A stretch of 64,000 nucleotides of DNA from JAJZVS01 sp963708095 (GCA_963708095.1 OY970182.1:372001-436000), one strand, 5' to 3'. Counted from the stretch's first letter, positions 8,749-17,104 are shown. Translations and numbers: made by a program. Notes: generated by a model from the sequence alone, not told the origin.

Positions 8749-8776
8749 GCCGCCGCGGCGGACAAGGAGTGCGATC

Positions 8777-9214
8777 ATGCGTCACGGAATTTCCGGGCGG
8801 AAGCTCGGCGTTACCTCTACCCATCGGCTTGCGATGTTCCGCAACATGGCCGTTGCGCTGCTGAAGCACGAGCAGATCACGACCACCCTGCCGAAGGCGA
8901 AGGAGCTGCGGCCGGTGACGGAGAAGCTGCTGACCCTCGGCAAGCGCGGCGGGCTGCATGCGCGCCGGCAGGCATATGCGCAGTTGCGCGATGCGAAGAT
9001 CGTGGAGAAGCTGTTCGGGCCGCTGGCCGACCGGTACCGCACGCGGGCCGGGGGGTATACGCGGGTGCTGAAGGCCGGGGTGCGGTTCGGGGACGCCGCG
9101 GATATGGCGGTGATCGAGCTGGTGGACCGGGATCCGGCGGCGAAGGGGCTGGACAGCGGGCCGAAGCAGGAGACCGAGGCGGAGGACGAGGGGCCGGAAG
9201 CCCGGGCGGCGTAG
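8777..9214 (+). CDS. rplQ: 50S ribosomal protein L17
   Basis: A 145-residue protein starting MRHGISGRKLGVTSTHRLAMFRN in L17 style, with LLKHEQITTTLPKAKELRPV and a GGYTRVLKAGVRFGDAADMAVIELVD block near the C-terminus. An acidic tail (TEAEDEGPEA) extends beyond the core, as is common in this group. It is the last gene of the alpha operon, preceded by an AAGGAG ribosome site and followed at once by a strong rho-independent terminator, which isolates the operon from the island beyond. Confidence 0.98.
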   Translation: MRHGISGRKLGVTSTHRLAMFRNMAVALLKHEQITTTLPKAKELRPVTEKLLTLGKRGGLHARRQAYAQLRDAKIVEKLFGPLADRYRTRAGGYTRVLKAGVRFGDAADMAVIELVDRDPAAKGLDSGPKQETEAEDEGPEARAA

Positions 9215-9220
9215 GGGGAC

Positions 9221-9248
9221 GAGGGGGCGCGAGCCCCCTTTTTCTTTT
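9221..9248 (+). terminator. rho-independent terminator after rplQ
   Basis: GGGGGC, a GCGA loop and GCCCCC are followed by a T-rich run (TTTTTCTTTT). It ends the ribosomal operon. Confidence 0.9.
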
Positions 9249-10017
9249 GGCGGCGCGGGTGGGGGTGGCTGGCACTGCGGGCGCCGGCGGCGCTGAGGTG
9301 TATCTCCCGGGGCAAGGTTTGGTTCAACTTTGGCCGGCTGGTGGCCCGTGGTGGCGCGGGCGGGACGGGCGGCTGGCGGTCCGGCGGCCGGGTGGGCCAC
9401 GCGCCGGGCCAGGGGGGTGGTCCCGCTCTGGCGGTACGAGCCGGTAGGCGCCTGGGACGGGCGTCGCGCCGGCCGGGGCGAACCCGTTGTGACGGCCTGG
9501 GAGCGGTCCGGCTGCCGACGGCGCGGCGGAGCAGGGGGCAATGCCCGACCGGCGCGGCAGGGCGCGGGCGGACCGGCCCGTCGGTTGCCGGAAACCCGGC
9601 AGGCAGGACCTCGCCGGGAGGCTGGTCCCTGGAAGACGGCCGCTGGCGCCTGTCTGGGAAGCTCTCGATCACGCTGTTACGTGCCGCGTTACGCTGACGG
9701 GATCGAGGGCGGGTCGGGAGTGGGTTGGATTTGCCGCGCTTGGCTCGCTGCGGGCAGCCAGTTGGTGGCACCTGGACGACAGCAAAGCGCCAGGACCGGT
9801 CCCTCGACCAACTACGAGCGAGCGGCGACCTGCGATCCCGAAGAGACAAGGGGCGAATCGACATTCCGCAGTATAAATTGGGCGCGATCGGGGCTCCGGC
9901 CTCAGCAGTCACGTCTGCGCAGACCGCTCAGTTTCGACCCTGGTAGCCGTGGCACCCCTCGCTTCCGGGCTGATCGTGCGTTAGCTTCTGTGCGTACCGA
10001 GAGGGTGAGGGGCAGAA
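9249..10017. other. 769-base gap leading into the lower-GC island; no gene recognised
   Basis: The first 400 bases are extremely GC-rich and the open frames on both strands translate to Arg/Gly/Pro-rich sequence without family features. From about 9650 the base composition falls toward that of the following trio of genes, which probably marks the island edge. A TATAAAT stretch (9872-9878) could be a -10 element for the island operon, but I see no convincing -35. A purine-rich GAGGGTGAGGGGC precedes the first start codon. Confidence 0.55.
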
Positions 10018-10704
10018 ATGAGGGAAATAGCCGTTAGCACCCAAGCGATCGAGCAGATCGGCCAGGCGCGCTTCCGCGAGCTGCTATGCGGACACAACCG
10101 CGAGCGAGCCACCTACGACCAAGTGCTGCTTGAGACGCACGAATGCGTTGTCGCGCCGACCCTTGGCTCGATCGTTCCCAATTGGCTTCTCGTCGTGCCG
10201 CGCCGCTCTGTGGTGACCTTTCGGGAGTGGCAAGCCATTACTTGCATGGACCCCGTTTGGCTGGTGGGCGAGATCCTTGCTAAGCTCGAGATCGAGGCCG
10301 AACGGGCGATTTGGTTCGAGCACGGGCCGTTTGCCAAAGGCAGCCCGGTAGGGTGCGGCGTCGACCACGCTCACCTCCACGTGCTCGTCGATGCACCGTT
10401 CTCCTTCGAGCAGTTCGCCGCGTTAGCAGTGGAGAATGCGCGCGCCGATTGGCGCCGTAGTTCCGTGCGGGAAGCGTATAAGTCCATCTCGGCTGGATGC
10501 TCCTATCTCGTCGGGGGATCCCTGAACGAAGCCGTGCTTGCCGAAGATGTTGAAACCGTCGGTTCACAATTCTTCCGCCGCGTTATTGCCCAGCTTGTGG
10601 GCAAGCCAGATCAATGGAATTACAAGCTGCACGCGCATTTGGAAAATGTACAGAGGACCGTTTCGGCTTTCAACAGACGGCGAGCGCTAGCAGCGCCACT
10701 GTGA
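10018..10704 (+). CDS. HIT-domain protein (nucleotide hydrolase/transferase fold)
   Basis: A 228-residue protein with a HIT-family active site: HAHLH at residues 117-121 within EHGPFAKGSPVGCGVDHAHLHVLV, preceded by a strand-rich region (VVAPTLGSIVPNWLLVVPRR) like the start of HIT folds. HIT proteins hydrolyse or transfer nucleotidyl groups through the middle histidine. The C-terminal half (about 130-228) is less conserved. It is the first gene of a coupled trio: its TGA stop overlaps a GTG start for the membrane protein (GTGA). Codon usage and GC content are visibly lower than those of the ribosomal operon upstream, indicating acquisition. The specific substrate is unknown; given its partners, a nucleotide, dinucleotide or AMP-conjugate is likely (inference). 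Confidence 0.8.
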   Translation: MREIAVSTQAIEQIGQARFRELLCGHNRERATYDQVLLETHECVVAPTLGSIVPNWLLVVPRRSVVTFREWQAITCMDPVWLVGEILAKLEIEAERAIWFEHGPFAKGSPVGCGVDHAHLHVLVDAPFSFEQFAALAVENARADWRRSSVREAYKSISAGCSYLVGGSLNEAVLAEDVETVGSQFFRRVIAQLVGKPDQWNYKLHAHLENVQRTVSAFNRRRALAAPL

Positions 10705-11360
10705 CCGACGAGCGTCAGCCCGACGGCAACGGAGAGAAGGATGCTGACGGCTTACGGCCGAAGGTTGCAGAGCCGTCAGCACAATTTTCCACGCCCGGCC
10801 GCCCTGCTGATAGCTATATGGATGGCCGGCGTCCGTATGACTGGAAATCAAAGTATGATCCTGAAGCACTGGCCGGGATTGCATATGAGGAGAAGCGGCT
10901 TCTCACTTATCTGGTCGTGTCGATGGCATTAGCGGCATTCTCACTGATGCTATCTGGTCAAATCATAAGAATACCGCTGCCATTCAATGCTGTATCGTCT
11001 AACGGCAATCCACAGCATCTGTCGCTGACGATCGGCTGTCACATCTTAGCTGTGTTTTTTGTTGGGTGGGTCGGGGGCACCACCTTCTCCCTGAAATGGC
11101 TCGTCCATGCCTGCGCAACGGGAAAATGGCACCTCGATCGCAGGCCATGGCGGCTGATCGTCCCTCTGATAGGCGGTGTTTATTCATCCGTGATGCTGAC
11201 GCTGCTCGACGCCGGCATGTTCGGCCATGACCCGGACCCTTCGCGACCATTGGCCGTGTCCGCCGCCCTCGCCTTCCTGGTCGGCTATTTTTCGGACGGC
11301 GTTAGCGGCCTTCTTTCCAATATCGCCAATGCGGTGTTCGGGACCCTTGAGAAGAAATGA
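10701..11360 (+). CDS. four-helix membrane protein of unknown function
   Basis: A 219-residue protein if translation starts at the GTG overlapping the previous stop. A polar N-terminal region of about 70 residues (cytoplasmic by composition) is followed by four predicted membrane segments: LLTYLVVSMALAAFSLML, an IGCHILAVFFVGWVGG helix, WRLIVPLIGGVYSSVMLTLL and SAALAFLVGYFSDGVSGLL. The charged turn between helices 2 and 3 (WHLDRRPWR) and the GYFSD in helix 4 look conserved-family-like, but I cannot name a family. The stop overlaps the start of the next gene by four bases, so stoichiometric co-expression is expected. It may anchor or gate the activity of its two soluble partners. An ATG at 10614 would overlap the HIT gene by 91 bases and is unlikely. 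Confidence 0.75.
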   Translation: MTDERQPDGNGEKDADGLRPKVAEPSAQFSTPGRPADSYMDGRRPYDWKSKYDPEALAGIAYEEKRLLTYLVVSMALAAFSLMLSGQIIRIPLPFNAVSSNGNPQHLSLTIGCHILAVFFVGWVGGTTFSLKWLVHACATGKWHLDRRPWRLIVPLIGGVYSSVMLTLLDAGMFGHDPDPSRPLAVSAALAFLVGYFSDGVSGLLSNIANAVFGTLEKK

Positions 11361-13774
11361 GTGTCCTTTTCTCGGACGAGGTGCCTCAGCTGGGCTGGTC
11401 CGACGCCCAAGGGTATAGCGCGTCCTATGGGCCCAAGGGTTCGATGTTACTGGCGGTCCCGCGGCGCTGGACGCCGCCGTTCGCGCTGATCTCCGCCGAT
11501 GCGCTACGAGACGTTCCCCCCATCGCGCCGCGGATTAGGGCGCTGGTCGAAGAGGGCGGTCAGCTCATCGTCCGCTCGAGCGTTCTGGGCGAGAGCATTT
11601 GGGATCGGGGCAGCTATCACAGCGTCAACTGTGACGCCATTTCCGGGGGCTTTGAGGAACGCCTGAACAACGCTATCGACGAGGTCGTTCAGTCGGCTCC
11701 CGGCAAAGCCGTCGCACTCGTTGTGCAGCGCTTCGTCAAGCCGCTGGCGCACGGCGAATTTGGAAACCTTCTCCGTATCTCTAAGACGCGCGATCATTGG
11801 GAACTGAGCACTGAAACGCGGGAAACGCGGGAAGCGCGATCAACCATCAGGTTTAATACGCAGCGCGACGAAGCTGCGTCGTCGGATGCTCCTCTGCGCA
11901 ATAGACCGTCGATACCGCGTGAGCGTCTCTTTGGATCAGTTGCAGCTTGGCTGAACAACAATCTCCTCAGGGGCCACCGTCAACGCCTCAATTGCGAGTG
12001 GGTCGTCGACAGTGAGAATCTCTTCATCGTCCAGATTGACGGAGAGGATGAGGACCACGTCGGGGCAAATCCGTTCCAGATCCGGGTTATTCCGAGCCGT
12101 CGCCCGGCTGCGGCTAAGGGCAAATTTCTCACCCATGCGGAGGGCGACGTCCTAAAGAACTGGGACAAGCTGAAGGTGCTCGAAGAGCTATGGGAACCGG
12201 ATGCCACCCACAAGCCAACACTGTTTTTCGTGCCGTTGGCTGATCTGCTGGGAGAGGATGTTCATCGGCACCTCGTGGACGATTTTCGAAGTCTTGTAGC
12301 TCCGGCCAATATCGTTGTCAGGACAAGTGTCCGGGCCGACAAGGAAAAGCCACCCAACCTCCCGCGGACGGAGGGAGTAGACCCGGACACGGCCGCCGCG
12401 TGGTGTCTGGAGGAACGTGACCGCTATCAATCCCAAGGCGTCTCTCTCAACGATCTGGCCTTTGTCACGCATCACTTTGTTCCCGCGCGCGCGAGCGCGT
12501 GGGCGCGAGCCGAGCCCGGCAACCCCGTTGTGGACATTCACGGCCTTTGGGGCCTACCGGACGCGTTGCAGTCGTGTCCCTATGACATCTGGGAGGTTCA
12601 CGTCCCGACCGACTTTGCGACCGAATATCCCGACTACAAGTCTAACATGCTGGTCGCGAGGGACGATGGCGGATGGGAATACGTCAGGATCAAAAACGAA
12701 CTGGCGCGAAACCTCAGTGTCACGCAGCGCGAAGCCCTTGATATCGCGCAGCGTACCTTTGCTATATCCGAGCGACTGGGCAAACCATGCCACATCATGT
12801 GGTTTGTCGGATGCGTCGACGAGGAGGGTATCAGCTTCAACCTTCCCTGGTATTGGACCGAGGCTCACGAGACTGAGCAGAACGCGGACCGCACAAACTA
12901 CGAAACGATCATCGTCTCCGACCCGGCGAGTCTCGAAGTATTCGTGAAACTCACGGGTTCGCGGCTACGGCAAGCCATCCAGTTCCAGCCAGTGACCCAA
13001 GACCTGATGCGTGATTCAAAATTCATCAAATCTGTGGGGGGCGCTGCAAAGGTTGCGGGCGTGCCGGTGATCTACCATGGTTCAACGCTCGCCCATGCCT
13101 ACTACCAGCTTACACGCACGGGCTGCACCGTCGTCACGCCAGGGGAGAAGGAGCATTCCCGCGTCCGGCGGCCCGCGACGTTCGGAAAACTCGTCCGCGA
13201 CAAGATCCCCGACCGCATCGCTGCGCGGCGCGAGTCAGGGGCGACACTGAAGCTACCCGACGAGATCGTCAAAGGCTTCCTCATCGGCAAGCTGATTGAA
13301 GAGGCGATGGAGGTTCGCCATGCCGAAACGGCCGACGACAAGGCCGGCGAACTCGCGGACCTGTATGAGGTGGTGCGCGCACTGGCACATGCCGAGAAGG
13401 TTCCTCTTAAACATATCATCAAGAGGGCCAATGAGAAGAAGCAGAAGACGGGCGGATTCGACGGCGGCTTCGTACTGTTGCAGACCGGCATTCGAGGACG
13501 CTACCAGAAGCCGTCTGGGAAGACACGGAAGACATCTAGGACGGGCGAGCAAGGATCGCAGGTTCTGGCACACAAGATTGCCGAAGACACCTATGAGATC
13601 CCCTTCTCGTTCTTTGGGTTCATGGAGAATGGACTGACGAGATCGCTCATGCTTGAGGGCGTCAACGCCCGGCTCGATGTCACGCTTCGGACGGACCGGA
13701 TTATGATCAGCGTTGTGAAGAATGCCGAGCAGCTCGAATTTCCGCTTGATCTAACTGTCGGCCCGACCGATTGA
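11357..13774 (+). CDS. PPDK/PEP-synthase-like ATP-grasp - phosphohistidine - MazG-like pyrophosphohydrolase fusion
   Basis: An 805-residue multidomain protein, third in the coupled trio (ATGA overlap with the membrane gene). Residues about 1-230 resemble the nucleotide-binding half of PEP synthase/PPDK: IVRSSVLGES at 71-80 and a closing strand NCEWVVDSENLFIVQID at 212-228. Residues about 285-500 repeat the pattern (NIVVRTSV at 318-325; HIMWFVGCVDEEGISFNLPW at 479-498). Residues about 555-600 contain GSTLAHAYYQLTRTGCTVV, which aligns with the swivelling phosphohistidine motif of dikinases (G-G-x-T-S-H-A), giving His580 as candidate. Residues 609-712 form a MazG-like/phosphoribosyl-ATP-pyrophosphohydrolase-like domain: KLVRDKIPDRI, then E649-x-x-E652 and, 12 residues later, E665-x-x-D668. 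The last 90 residues are unassigned. The PEP/pyruvate barrel is missing. Domain calls rest on motif reading, not profile searches. Confidence 0.75.
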   Translation: MSVLFSDEVPQLGWSDAQGYSASYGPKGSMLLAVPRRWTPPFALISADALRDVPPIAPRIRALVEEGGQLIVRSSVLGESIWDRGSYHSVNCDAISGGFEERLNNAIDEVVQSAPGKAVALVVQRFVKPLAHGEFGNLLRISKTRDHWELSTETRETREARSTIRFNTQRDEAASSDAPLRNRPSIPRERLFGSVAAWLNNNLLRGHRQRLNCEWVVDSENLFIVQIDGEDEDHVGANPFQIRVIPSRRPAAAKGKFLTHAEGDVLKNWDKLKVLEELWEPDATHKPTLFFVPLADLLGEDVHRHLVDDFRSLVAPANIVVRTSVRADKEKPPNLPRTEGVDPDTAAAWCLEERDRYQSQGVSLNDLAFVTHHFVPARASAWARAEPGNPVVDIHGLWGLPDALQSCPYDIWEVHVPTDFATEYPDYKSNMLVARDDGGWEYVRIKNELARNLSVTQREALDIAQRTFAISERLGKPCHIMWFVGCVDEEGISFNLPWYWTEAHETEQNADRTNYETIIVSDPASLEVFVKLTGSRLRQAIQFQPVTQDLMRDSKFIKSVGGAAKVAGVPVIYHGSTLAHAYYQLTRTGCTVVTPGEKEHSRVRRPATFGKLVRDKIPDRIAARRESGATLKLPDEIVKGFLIGKLIEEAMEVRHAETADDKAGELADLYEVVRALAHAEKVPLKHIIKRANEKKQKTGGFDGGFVLLQTGIRGRYQKPSGKTRKTSRTGEQGSQVLAHKIAEDTYEIPFSFFGFMENGLTRSLMLEGVNARLDVTLRTDRIMISVVKNAEQLEFPLDLTVGPTD

Positions 13775-13823
13775 GCAGGACGGCGGGCAGCCATCCGGTG
13801 CGGCCAGCCACGGCACGCCCCCC

Positions 13824-14852
13824 TCAGCGTCCCACCCCGCCCCTTACCTCCGGATGCCCCCGCAAGCACCGCCGGAACTGATCGTACCCCAGCCCCAACC
13901 GCACCGCCGCCTGCCGTTGGTTGAACCGCGTCGCCGCCAGCGCCTCCGCCAGCATCCGCCCCTCCAGCGCATGCACCGCCGCACGCAGCCCGGTGCCGGC
14001 AGCGGGCAGGGCAGGGGGCCCAGGCCCGGAAGCCACCACCGGCGGAGGACCCGCCACCGCCCCCGCCCCGGACCGCGGCCCGAACGGATCGATCACCACC
14101 TCGGCCAGCTTCCGGTCCGGCCGGGTCATGCGGCACACGCTGCGCTCCACCACGTTGCGCAATTCCCGCACGTTCCCCGGCCAGGCATGCGCCGCCAGCG
14201 CGTCCAGCGCCACCGGCGCGAAGCCCGGGAAATACGCCCGCCCCAGCGCCGCCGTCATGCGCGCCGCGAAATGTCCCGCCAGCAGCGGAATGTCCCCGCT
14301 CCGTTCCCGCAACGGCGGCAGCCGCACGACATCGAACGCCAGCCGGTCGAGCAGGTCGGCGCGGAACCGCCCCTCGGCGGCCAGCGCCGGCAGGTCGGCG
14401 TTGGTGGCGGCGATCACCCGCACATCGACGCCCAACGTATCGTTGCCGCCCACCCGTTCGAAGCTGCCGTATTCGATCGCGCGCAGGATCTTCTCCTGCA
14501 CCGCCAGCGCCGCGTTGGCGATCTCGTCGAGGAACAACGTGCCGCCGTCGGCCAGCTCGAACCGCCCGGCGCGGCGGCGGGCGGCGGAGGTGAAGGCGCC
14601 GGCCTCATGCCCGAACAGTTCCGAATCGAGCAGCGATTCCGCCAGTGCCGCGCAGTTCAGAGCCACGAACGGCCGGTCCCAGCGCGGCGACAGATAGGCG
14701 AGCCTTGTCGCGATCAGTTCCTTGCCGGTGCCGCGCTCGCCCACCACCAGCACCGGCCGGTCGAGCGGCGCCAGGCGGGAGACATGCGCCAGCATGTCGA
14801 GGAAGGCGGGGGATTCGCCGAGTGGAGTTGGCGGTGTGGGGGAAATCGCCAT
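13824..14852 (-). CDS. pspF: phage shock protein operon activator PspF (sigma-54 enhancer-binding protein)
   Basis: A 342-residue AAA+ activator with no N-terminal sensor domain, as expected for PspF, which is instead inhibited by PspA. Walker A is GERGTGKE (about residues 38-45) and Walker B GGTLFLDEI. The sigma-54 contact loop reads GAFTSA rather than the usual GAFTGA, a notable substitution in a normally invariant motif. An AWPGNVRELRNVVERS block closes the ATPase domain, and a Fis-type helix-turn-helix lies at the C-terminus (RFNQRQAAVRLGLGYDQFRR). It is divergent from pspA, with a sigma-54 promoter in the shared 160-base gap, the classic arrangement. Confidence 0.93.
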   Translation of the reverse strand: MAISPTPPTPLGESPAFLDMLAHVSRLAPLDRPVLVVGERGTGKELIATRLAYLSPRWDRPFVALNCAALAESLLDSELFGHEAGAFTSAARRRAGRFELADGGTLFLDEIANAALAVQEKILRAIEYGSFERVGGNDTLGVDVRVIAATNADLPALAAEGRFRADLLDRLAFDVVRLPPLRERSGDIPLLAGHFAARMTAALGRAYFPGFAPVALDALAAHAWPGNVRELRNVVERSVCRMTRPDRKLAEVVIDPFGPRSGAGAVAGPPPVVASGPGPPALPAAGTGLRAAVHALEGRMLAEALAATRFNQRQAAVRLGLGYDQFRRCLRGHPEVRGGVGR

Positions 14853-14944
14853 GATACGGCGGAAAATACCGCCATTCAGCGAAAAACGCCACCACCCGGC
14901 CGGACGCCCGAGACGAACACAAGCAAAACCAGTCTGTTAGCCCT

Positions 14945-14960
14945 TGGCATCACACCTGCA
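14945..14960 (+). promoter_or_regulatory. sigma-54 promoter of pspABC
   Basis: TGGCATCACACCTGCA matches the -24/-12 consensus TGGCACRNNNNTTGCW, with the GG and GC dinucleotides at exact spacing. It lies 52 bases before the pspA start and is divergent from the gene for the cognate activator PspF, whose upstream binding site should lie in 14853-14940. Confidence 0.88.
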
Positions 14961-15012
14961 TATATCCCCCCAGGCGCCCCCGCGCCGCAGCAGCGACAAG
15001 GACCCGCACGCC

Positions 15013-15750
15013 ATGGGCATCTTCTCCCGCCTCTCCGACATCGTGAACTCCAACCTCAACGCCATCCTCGCCCGCGCCGAGGACCCGGAAAAGCTCATCC
15101 GCCTGGTCATCCAGGAGATGGAAGACACATTGGTCGAAGTCCGCTCCGCCGCCGTGCGCGGCATCGCCGAGCGCAAGGAACTCGAACGCCGCACGGAGAC
15201 CCTCAAGCGCGATGCCGACGAATGGGAACGCAAGGCCGAACTTGCGCTCACCAAGGGCCGCGAAGACCTCGCCCGCGGCGCCCTGCTCGCCAAGACCCGC
15301 GCCGCCACCGCCGCCGAGGAAGCCGCCCGCCAACTCGCCCAGGTGGTCGAGGCGCTGGCCCGGCAGAACGAGGACATCGGCAAGCTGCAGGCCAAGCTGA
15401 CCGACGCCAAGACCCGCCAGCGCGCCCTGATCGCGCGCCACAACACGGCCGCGAGCCGCCTCAAGCTCCGCCGCACCCTCTACGACGAACGCATCACCGA
15501 CGCCTTCGCCCGGTTCGAGCAGGTGGAACGCGCGCTCGATGAAGCCGAGGGCAAGGTGGAGGCCTTCGACATCGGTCGCCCCATGGGCAGCGCACCAGGC
15601 CAGGCGCCTCAGGCGCAGGGCGACGCGTTCGCGCAATGGGAAGCCGATGCGCGGGTGCAGGAGGAACTGGACCGCCTGAAGGCCCGCCTCGGCAACCGCC
15701 TGCCGCCGGCGCCGGCGCCGATGCCCGCCCCCGCCGCCCAGAACGGGTAA
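15013..15750 (+). CDS. pspA: phage shock protein A (membrane stress response, ESCRT-III-like)
   Basis: A 245-residue protein that is almost entirely coiled coil. It opens MGIFSRLSDIVNSNLNAIL, followed by AEDPEKLIRLVIQEMEDTL, the PspA/IM30 N-terminal amphipathic helix and first helix. Long alternating charged helices follow to about residue 185, then a Pro/Ala/Gly-rich tail. PspA binds stressed inner membrane, helps preserve the proton-motive force and inhibits PspF. The ATG at 15013 was chosen over 14944 because the earlier start lies on top of the sigma-54 promoter and would add residues absent from the family. It is the first gene of pspA-pspB-pspC. Confidence 0.95.
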   Translation: MGIFSRLSDIVNSNLNAILARAEDPEKLIRLVIQEMEDTLVEVRSAAVRGIAERKELERRTETLKRDADEWERKAELALTKGREDLARGALLAKTRAATAAEEAARQLAQVVEALARQNEDIGKLQAKLTDAKTRQRALIARHNTAASRLKLRRTLYDERITDAFARFEQVERALDEAEGKVEAFDIGRPMGSAPGQAPQAQGDAFAQWEADARVQEELDRLKARLGNRLPPAPAPMPAPAAQNG

Positions 15751-15756
15751 GGGGCG

Positions 15757-16029
15757 ATGCTGTCCGGCATCATCGCCCTGCTGTTCGTGGTGGTGGTCGC
15801 GCCGATCTGGATCGTCGCCCACTACGCCACGCGCTGGCGCACCGCGCGGATGCTCTCGCGCGAGCACGAACGCACCCTGGCGGACATCTGGGACCTGACG
15901 CAGCGGATGGAGGCACGCATGGAGACATTGGAGCGCATCCTGGACGCCGACGCCCCCGGCTGGCGGGCCCGCGCCGGCGACGCGGCCGCGGCCGGCCCGG
16001 CACGCGGCACCCCGGGGGGTGGACGATGA
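15757..16029 (+). CDS. pspB: phage shock protein B
   Basis: A 90-residue membrane protein with one N-terminal helix (LSGIIALLFVVVVAPIWIVAHY) followed by a cytoplasmic coiled coil (REHERTLADIWDLTQRMEARMETLERIL), exactly the PspB plan. With PspC it senses membrane damage and releases PspF from PspA. It starts six bases after pspA, and its stop overlaps the pspC start (ATGA), indicating coupled translation. The C-terminal 20 residues are Ala/Gly-rich and probably disordered. Confidence 0.92.
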   Translation: MLSGIIALLFVVVVAPIWIVAHYATRWRTARMLSREHERTLADIWDLTQRMEARMETLERILDADAPGWRARAGDAAAAGPARGTPGGGR

Positions 16030-16550
16030 GCGGACCCAACCGGTGGGGCGGCCCAGGCTGGGGCAGCCCGGGCTGGGGCGGCACCCGGCCGGGTGGCGAC
16101 CCGGCGGGTGGCCCCGGATCGGGCGGCCCGGGATGGGGCGGTCCCTTCGGCGGCCAGGCGCAGCGCGATGCAAGGGCCGACCGCTGGCGGATCTGGCGCG
16201 ACCCCGAGCAGGGCTGGATCGCCGGGGTGTGCGCCGGCATCGCCGACAACCTGGGCGTCCACCCCGGCCTCGTGCGCGCCGCCGCGCTGGTGGGACTGGT
16301 CTTCTTCTCCGTGCCGACCGCGATCGGCTACCTCGCGCTCGCGCTCGCCCTGAAACCGAAGCCGCCGGCGCTGTTCGCCGACCCGGCGCAGGAAGCGTTC
16401 TGGCGCGGCCTGCGCAGCGATCCGATGCAGAGCCTCGCCGCCCTGCGCGACCGGCTGGCCGCGCTCGACCGAAGGCTGGGGCGCGCCGAAACCCTGGTCG
16501 CATCCGACGAGTTCGAGCTGCGGCGCGGCTTCCGCGATCTCGGCGCCTGA
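16026..16550 (+). CDS. pspC: phage shock protein C with Gly/Trp-rich N-terminal repeats
   Basis: A 174-residue protein. The PspC domain (about residues 58-115) contains WIAGVCAGIADNLGVHPGLVRAA, followed by a membrane helix (LVGLVFFSVPTAIGYLALALAL), and continues with a coiled segment near the C-terminus. It is the membrane partner of PspB in the phage shock sensor. The unusual part is the first 45 residues, a low-complexity GWGSPGWGGTRPGG-type repeat encoded by degenerate tandem DNA that PspC proteins generally lack; it parallels similar in-frame expansions in other genes of this window. The start overlaps the pspB stop. Confidence 0.9.
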   Translation: MSGPNRWGGPGWGSPGWGGTRPGGDPAGGPGSGGPGWGGPFGGQAQRDARADRWRIWRDPEQGWIAGVCAGIADNLGVHPGLVRAAALVGLVFFSVPTAIGYLALALALKPKPPALFADPAQEAFWRGLRSDPMQSLAALRDRLAALDRRLGRAETLVASDEFELRRGFRDLGA

Positions 16551-16583
16551 ACCGCCGGCGCCCGTCTGGAAAGGAATGCCTCC

Positions 16584-17018
16584 ATGCATCCGTTGCGCCT
16601 GGTCCTGAACGTCCTGTGGCTGATCTTTGGCGGCGTGTGGATGGCGCTCGCCTGGATGATTGCAGGGGTGATCATGGCCGTGACGATCATCGGCCTGCCC
16701 TGGGCACGCAGCGCTTTCACGATCGCCCGCTATACGTTGCTCCCGTTCGGTTTTCGCGCGGTGCCGCGGACGATGCTGACGGGATATGGGGATATCGGCA
16801 CCGGGCCGGTCGGTGCGATCGGCAACGTGATCTGGCTCGTGCTGGCGGGGTGGTGGCTGGCGCTCGGCCATCTGCTCACCGCGGTTGCCTGGGCGGTGAC
16901 GATCATCGGGATTCCGTTCGCCTGGGCGCATCTGAAACTGGCGGGGCTGGCGCTGTGGCCGGTGGGACGCACGATCGTGGCGGACGACGATCCGCGGCTG
17001 ATGCGCCGGGCCTGGTGA
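16584..17018 (+). CDS. YccF domain membrane protein
   Basis: A 144-residue protein with two copies of the YccF motif: a helix ending GGVWMALAWMIAGVIMAVTI followed by GLPWARSAFTIARYTLLPFG, and again AVTIIGIPFAWAHLKLAGLALWPVG. The paired hydrophobic segments suggest two re-entrant or two-helix units in the inner membrane. It lies 33 bases downstream of pspC in the same direction with a GGAAAGG ribosome site, so it is probably transcribed with the phage shock genes and may share their membrane-stress role. The molecular function of the family is not established. Confidence 0.85.
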   Translation: MHPLRLVLNVLWLIFGGVWMALAWMIAGVIMAVTIIGLPWARSAFTIARYTLLPFGFRAVPRTMLTGYGDIGTGPVGAIGNVIWLVLAGWWLALGHLLTAVAWAVTIIGIPFAWAHLKLAGLALWPVGRTIVADDDPRLMRRAW

Positions 17019-17062
17019 CGGCGGCGGGGCCTGCGCGGTAGATTTCGTTGCCATCGCGTCAT

Positions 17063-17104
17063 TCACCTGCCCTGGGTCACCTGCCTCGGGTCACCTGCCC
17101 GGGG
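17063..17104. repeat. 14-bp tandem array, three copies
   Basis: Three consecutive 14-base units: TCACCTGCCCTGGG, TCACCTGCCTCGGG and TCACCTGCCCGGGG. They lie in the gap upstream of queC. The period equals that of the otherwise unrelated arrays at 4215, 36463 and 39158. Confidence 0.9.

Noticed and set aside
9330..10037. A 235-codon frame between rplQ and the HIT gene
   Set aside because: Arg/Gly-rich, no ribosome site, overlaps the HIT gene start, and base composition changes midway.
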